From contig NZ_BKAJ01000031.1 in assembly GCF_007992495.1 (NCBI RefSeq), positions 62,001-126,000 on the forward strand: a stretch of DNA of 64,000 nt, given 5' to 3'. Numbering within the stretch: the stretch's first letter is position 1; every line of letters begins with the position of its first letter. A program made the translations under genes and the position numbers. The notes under the pieces were generated by a model, which worked only from the letters and a program-made list of their open reading frames with translations, ran no database searches and was not told the origin of the DNA. Source of the stretch: Reyranella soli (GTDB lineage: Bacteria > Pseudomonadota > Alphaproteobacteria > Reyranellales > Reyranellaceae). Positions 60,656 through 64,000 of this stretch are shown one piece after another.

Positions 60656-61069
60656 ATGGCAGTCGAGCCAGTCTATGTGAAGGTGACTGACGGCAGGCGT
60701 TCCTTGCGGGTAACCGCCCGTGCGACGTCGGGCCGGCGCCAACTCGTGCGCATCTCCGCCGCCGAAGTCCCCAGCAAGATGTCGAAGGTCTGGTGGTTCG
60801 ACGATCGTGAATTGCGGCCCGGCCATGGCGAGAAGCTGGAGCTCGACCTCCCTGCCGTGGGCCTCCAGAGCTTTTGGCTGGTGCTCCACGTGTTCAGCAC
60901 GGCGGGCGACGGTTGGCGTCGATCCATCGTGAAGCGAAAGGCATCGTTGCAGGTACCTGAAAACGAGCTGGCCTTCGATGATTACGCCAGCCACGACGGC
61001 GAGATGTCGGCGACCGCCGCACGCGGCGTCGTGCTGAACCTCGCCTATTGCGGAGCGGAAGACCGCTAA
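60656..61069 (+). CDS. Uncharacterised 137-residue protein
   Basis: This protein has no signal peptide and no membrane helix. Notable segments are VYVKVTDGRRSLRVTARATSGRRQLVRI, KVWWFDDRELRPGHGEKLELDLP and FWLVLHVFSTAGDGWRRSIVKRK, suggesting a small beta-rich domain. A GAGGCGG site precedes the ATG. It lies between the EipB-like gene and a Bug receptor on the same strand, but each is separately spaced. No family is recognised. Confidence 0.55.
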   Translation: MAVEPVYVKVTDGRRSLRVTARATSGRRQLVRISAAEVPSKMSKVWWFDDRELRPGHGEKLELDLPAVGLQSFWLVLHVFSTAGDGWRRSIVKRKASLQVPENELAFDDYASHDGEMSATAARGVVLNLAYCGAEDR

Positions 61070-61091
61070 TAGTCCCGCTCAGCGACGCCGG

Positions 61092-61126
61092 ATGCCGAGC
61101 CGCGGAAGCGCTGTCGCATTCGGCAT
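61092..61126. terminator. Stem-loop after the 137-residue gene
   Basis: ATGCCGA (61092-61098) and TCGGCAT (61120-61126) are perfect seven-base arms around a GC-rich 21-base loop, 22 bases after the stop. No T-tract follows, so it may be factor-dependent or a repeat. Confidence 0.3.
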
Positions 61127-61178
61127 GACAGGCCCGTAACGCGGCCCGATGCTCCCCGCGCGCGTAGCGTGGAGGAGC

Positions 61179-62168
61179 ATGGTAGTGGTTCGGCGTCGGT
61201 CGGTTCTTTTGACGGGAGTTGCGTTTCCCTTGGCGATGACGGCGGCCGGCGATGGAGCGCAAGCTCAAGCCCAAGCCTGGCCGACCAAACAGATCCGCTT
61301 CATCGTTCCCTTCGCCGCCGGCGGCAATGCCGACATCACCGCGCGGCTGCTGGGCGAGGGGCTGCAGCGCCGCTTCGGCCAGTCGGTCATCGTCGATAAC
61401 CGCCCCGGCGCCGGCGGCGTGGTCGGGCAGGAGCTGGTGCTGCAGGCGCCGGCCGACGGTTACACGCTGGTAATCGGCACGCCCGGCACGCTCTATGTTT
61501 CGCCGCTGATGGCGGGCAAGCCTTCGATGCTGACCGACTTCGCGCCGGTCAGCCTGCTCAGCACCGTGCCGATGATCGTCGACGTGCCGGCCAACAGCCG
61601 CTTCAAGAGCTGGGCCGAGCTTCTGGCCGCGGCCAAAGCCGCGCCCGGCACGATCAGCGTCGGCCATGCCGGCAACGGCACGCCCAATCACACTGACATC
61701 CTGCGCCTGCAGGAGAACGAGAAGGTCTCCTTCAACATCGTGCCCTATCGCGGGTCGGGCGTCGGCCTGAACGATGTGCTGGCCGGGCAGATCGACGCCT
61801 ATGTCGACCAGCTCTCGAGCTCGCTGCCGCATCTCCAGTCGGGCAAGCTGCGCGCCCTGGTCGTCGTCGGCGACAAGCGCGTGCCCGAGCTGCCCGACGT
61901 GCCGACCCTGGCCGAGGTCGGCGCGATACCCTTCGATGGCGGCACGACGCTCGGCCTCTACGTCCGTGCCGGCACGCCGAAAGCGATCGTCGATACGCTG
62001 AATGCCGCCACCGTCACCGTGCTGAATGAGACCGCGGTGCGCCAGAAATTCACCGAGCTCGGCGCCACCGTGCGGCCCTCGACGCCCGAGGAATTCGCTA
62101 CCTTCCAGAAGGCCGACGAGGCGGCGCTCGCCGATCTCGCAGCCAAGGGGCTGCTGAAGCCGCAGTGA
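61179..62168 (+). CDS. Bug/TctC-type periplasmic receptor
   Basis: This 329-residue protein has a leader (VVVRRRSVLLTGVAFPLAMTAAGDGAQA, Arg-rich then hydrophobic), then WPTKQIRFIVPFAAGGNADITARLLGEGLQ, VDNRPGAGGVVGQELVLQAPADGYTLV, FKSWAELLAAAKAAPGTISVGHAGNG and YRGSGVGLNDVLAGQIDAYVDQL. The ATG at 61179 is preferred over 61149 because GGAGGA sits just ahead of it. It is followed by a stem-loop at 62176-62210. Ligand unknown. Confidence 0.9.
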   Translation: MVVVRRRSVLLTGVAFPLAMTAAGDGAQAQAQAWPTKQIRFIVPFAAGGNADITARLLGEGLQRRFGQSVIVDNRPGAGGVVGQELVLQAPADGYTLVIGTPGTLYVSPLMAGKPSMLTDFAPVSLLSTVPMIVDVPANSRFKSWAELLAAAKAAPGTISVGHAGNGTPNHTDILRLQENEKVSFNIVPYRGSGVGLNDVLAGQIDAYVDQLSSSLPHLQSGKLRALVVVGDKRVPELPDVPTLAEVGAIPFDGGTTLGLYVRAGTPKAIVDTLNAATVTVLNETAVRQKFTELGATVRPSTPEEFATFQKADEAALADLAAKGLLKPQ

Positions 62169-62175
62169 CCTGAAG

Positions 62176-62210
62176 GGCGGCAAGGTCGCGCGGCCCGGCG
62201 CATTGCCGCC
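62176..62210 (+). terminator. Stem-loop downstream of Bug receptor gene
   Basis: GGCGGCAA (62176-62183) pairs perfectly with TTGCCGCC (62203-62210) around a 19-base loop, beginning seven bases after the stop codon. It is a strong GC-rich hairpin without an obvious T-run. Confidence 0.45.
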
Positions 62211-62276
62211 AAGGGGTGCGCCTTACGGAAACGCTATCGGAGTCGTCGCGCGGAAGGCGCTTGAGAGCGAGGCAGT

Positions 62277-62660
62277 TCAATCAGCGGGACGGGTTACGGT
62301 CGACTGCGAGACCTGATCCGAGCCAGTCTCATTGGATCGCAGACCGCGGGCCTGCAGGACGTACTTCATGGCCCGGAACTCGGTGTCCTGCCGAATCGAG
62401 GCCGTCACCTTGCTGTCGCGGTCGGGATTTGCGGCCGTGATCAGCCGGTCGGTCTCGCTCTGGCAGGCGTGCGCGGCGGTGGACGCCACCGTAGTCGCAT
62501 CGATGCCGGCCGTTCCATCGACGGCGTGCTGCTTCAGGCAGGTGTCGCGCGCCTCGTAGCTCTTGTTGATCTCGACCTTGCGCCCGTAATCCTCCGGGCG
62601 GACGAAGCTGCCTTCACAGGCAGTGACAAGCAGCACAAGCAAGATGAACGCGCGGCGCAT
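62277..62660 (-). CDS. Small predicted lipoprotein (paralogue of 4704-5072)
   Basis: This 127-residue protein has a leader MRRAFILLVLLVTAC15 with a lipobox-like LVTAC, followed by KSYEARDTCLKQ, STAAHACQSETDRLI, DRDSKVTASIRQDTEFRAMKYVLQARG and a polar tail. This is the same ordered motif set as the lipoprotein at 4704-5072 (about 57 kb away), with two spaced Cys retained. A start 23 codons upstream would place a non-leader segment before the hydrophobic stretch, so the internal ATG is chosen. Function unknown. Confidence 0.65.
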   Translation of the reverse strand: MRRAFILLVLLVTACEGSFVRPEDYGRKVEINKSYEARDTCLKQHAVDGTAGIDATTVASTAAHACQSETDRLITAANPDRDSKVTASIRQDTEFRAMKYVLQARGLRSNETGSDQVSQSTVTRPAD

Positions 62661-62829
62661 TGACGAGATCTCCCACAAATCCCCACGGATGACGGAAGTG
62701 GTCTTCGCCGGGGATTTCGGCATCGACAAGGCCGATTAACGCCGCTTCCACGGCACCATGCTGTGACATTTCCCACGCAGGATTGACAAAACATGCGGCG
62801 TTGCCCGAATGGCCGTCGGGGGCCGAGCG

Positions 62830-63009
62830 ATGCGTGAGATTCTACAGCTGCCGTTCACTTGTCATAGTTGCCACCATGCCTTTGCGGTGCCGAAGGCGGA
62901 GCTGGACAAGAACCGGCCTATTCACTGTCCGAAGTGTGCGGCGATATTCCGGCTCAAGCGCGAGCAGATGAAGCACCTCGCGCCGGGCCGAAAGCCGGTC
63001 AAGGACTAA
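62830..63009 (+). CDS. Small zinc-ribbon protein
   Basis: This 59-residue protein has two CxxC knuckles (CHSCHHAFAVP and IHCPKCAAIFRLK), spacing as in zinc-ribbon domains of the MJ0042/DUF type, and a basic tail. A start 21 bases upstream (62809, MAVGGRAM) is also possible. It ends four bases inside the stop region of the convergent serine hydrolase. A nucleic-acid or regulatory role is inferred from the fold only. Confidence 0.65.
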   Translation: MREILQLPFTCHSCHHAFAVPKAELDKNRPIHCPKCAAIFRLKREQMKHLAPGRKPVKD

Positions 63010-64000
63010 TAGGCGTCGAACAGCGCGGCGAAGAATGCACGGTCCTGGCGACGGCGTTCCTCGAATTGCGACGGCGCACCCCAGATCGCCCATTTGACGA
63101 CGACCGTGTCCTCGGCCGGGTTCACCAGGATGACCTGGCCCGCATTGCCGAGTGCATAGAAGACCCTGTTGCCGCCGCGCAGCCGGGTGGCGCCGGCGCC
63201 GACCTTGCTCGACACCACACCCTGATGCTCATGCAGCCACCATTGGAAGCCATAGGGCGAGCCGGCCTCGATCGACGCGCGCGACGGGATCACCGATTCC
63301 TGCATCCACCCATCCGGAACGATCCGGGTCCCGTCCGGCAAAGCGCCGCCGCCCAGGACGAACAGCGCCAGGCGCCCATAGTCGCGCAGCGTCGCGCCGA
63401 AGCCCGACGCCGTGAACGCGCTGCCTCCTTCCGCTTCGAGGTTCCAGTACGCGTCGCCCTCCATGCCGGCCCGGCTCCACAGCTCGTGCTCGAGCTGGAC
63501 CGGCGCGATGCTGCCGACCGCGCGCTCCAGCACCAGGCCGAGCAGCACGGAGTCGGCGCTGCAGTAGTTGAACACCGAGCCGGGCGTGTTGCCTTTGCGG
63601 TCGCGCCGGCCGCCGAGATCCTTCAGGAACTCCAGGAACGCGCCTTTCTTGCCTTGCACCGTACAGAGCTGGAGTCGGGCGACGTCGCTCGATCGGTCCA
63701 GGTAGTCCTCGGAGTAGGCGACGCCGGACGTCATCTGCAGGCAGTGGCGCAACGTGACGGCGTCGTAGTGCGTGCCCTTCAGCTCCGGGACGTACTGCAC
63801 GACCGGGTCGTCCACCGACCGGATGTGCTGCGACCGCACGGCCGTGCCGATCATCAGCGACGTGATCGATTTCGCCATCGAGCGCGACGCCCACACCGTC
63901 CGCTCGTCGTTTCCGCGCGCGTATCGCTCGAGCACGATCTTTCCGTGCCGGATGGCCAGCAGGCCCGTGACCTCGGCCTTGGCCATGTAGGCGGCGACGT
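63006..64000 (-). CDS. Serine hydrolase, S12/beta-lactamase family (N-terminus cut by window edge)
   Basis: The frame is open to the last base, so the start lies beyond 64000; 330 residues are visible. The SxxK motif is in WASRSMAKSITSLM, the Tyr motif in SVFNYCSADSVLLG, and the third box near the conserved HQGVVSSKVGAG. Similarity to the left-end protein (2590-3747) runs through the start region (MAKAEVTGLLAIRHGKIVLERY beside MDRNAMTGVLVIHRGHVVVERY). It overlaps the zinc-ribbon gene stop by four bases. Confidence 0.85.
   Translation of the reverse strand, partial: VAAYMAKAEVTGLLAIRHGKIVLERYARGNDERTVWASRSMAKSITSLMIGTAVRSQHIRSVDDPVVQYVPELKGTHYDAVTLRHCLQMTSGVAYSEDYLDRSSDVARLQLCTVQGKKGAFLEFLKDLGGRRDRKGNTPGSVFNYCSADSVLLGLVLERAVGSIAPVQLEHELWSRAGMEGDAYWNLEAEGGSAFTASGFGATLRDYGRLALFVLGGGALPDGTRIVPDGWMQESVIPSRASIEAGSPYGFQWWLHEHQGVVSSKVGAGATRLRGGNRVFYALGNAGQVILVNPAEDTVVVKWAIWGAPSQFEERRRQDRAFFAALFDAY

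Overview
The window is GC-rich, tightly packed bacterial chromosome. Adjacent genes repeatedly share TGATG or ATGA stop/start overlaps. Gene content points to a free-living alphaproteobacterium, probably a Rhodospirillales or Reyranella-like soil or freshwater organism. The evidence is a complete hopanoid operon linked to ispH and dxs, five orphan tripartite-tricarboxylate (Bug/TctC-type) receptors, an EipB-like (DUF1849) envelope protein, a MipA/OmpV porin-like protein and several catabolic clusters. The taxonomic placement is inference from content and style. I saw no rRNA, tRNA, CRISPR array, transposase or phage gene.

Region by region. 1-2.6 kb: the end of an iron/polyamine-type ABC importer (binding protein and two-domain permease). 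2.6-5.1 kb: a serine hydrolase, a MipA-like outer-membrane protein and a small lipoprotein. 5.2-11.3 kb: an envelope module, with a DevBCA-type tripartite exporter followed by a four-cysteine small protein and an LTxxQ/Spy-like protein. It is divergent from an OmpR/EnvZ-type two-component pair. 11.5-14.5 kb: a MarR regulator, a luciferase-like flavin oxidoreductase, a Bug receptor and an EVE/PUA-like protein. 14.9-24.3 kb: a twelve-gene minus-strand catabolic cluster. It holds two uncharacterised small proteins, a Rieske oxygenase, a VOC dioxygenase, an SsuABC-like importer, an SDR, an IclR regulator, a bicupin, an alpha/beta hydrolase and a Bug receptor. It is divergent from an atypical SDR across a short region with two palindromes.

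25-31 kb: a membrane protein, an Asp/Glu-racemase-family protein, an M23 peptidase, dgoKA of galactonate catabolism and a TPR protein. 30.8-37 kb: a branched-chain amino-acid (Liv) importer whose binding protein lies apart from it, plus a metallo-beta-lactamase-fold hydrolase and an HdeD-like protein. 37-46.3 kb: cupins, a cyclase-FHA fusion, patatin plus a GntP-type permease, a DsbB/DUF5993 pair, two Bug receptors, a DUF2442 protein and a YfcE-like phosphoesterase. 46.4-59.6 kb: a ferritin-like diiron protein, then hpnA-B-C-D-E-F(shc)-G on the plus strand, hpnH and ispH on the minus strand, and dxs on the plus strand. Together these supply isoprenoid precursors, squalene, hopene and the adenosylhopane side chain. 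59.8-64 kb: an EipB-like protein, an unknown, a Bug receptor, a lipoprotein paralogous to the one at 4.7-5.1 kb, a zinc-ribbon protein and a second serine hydrolase cut by the window edge.

The least explained items are a 137-147 bp inverted-repeat intergenic element present twice, the two small proteins opening the Rieske cluster, the lipoprotein pair, the diiron protein ahead of the hopanoid genes, the cyclase-FHA fusion, and several candidate operators. All functional calls rest on motif and family recognition by eye, with no database search.
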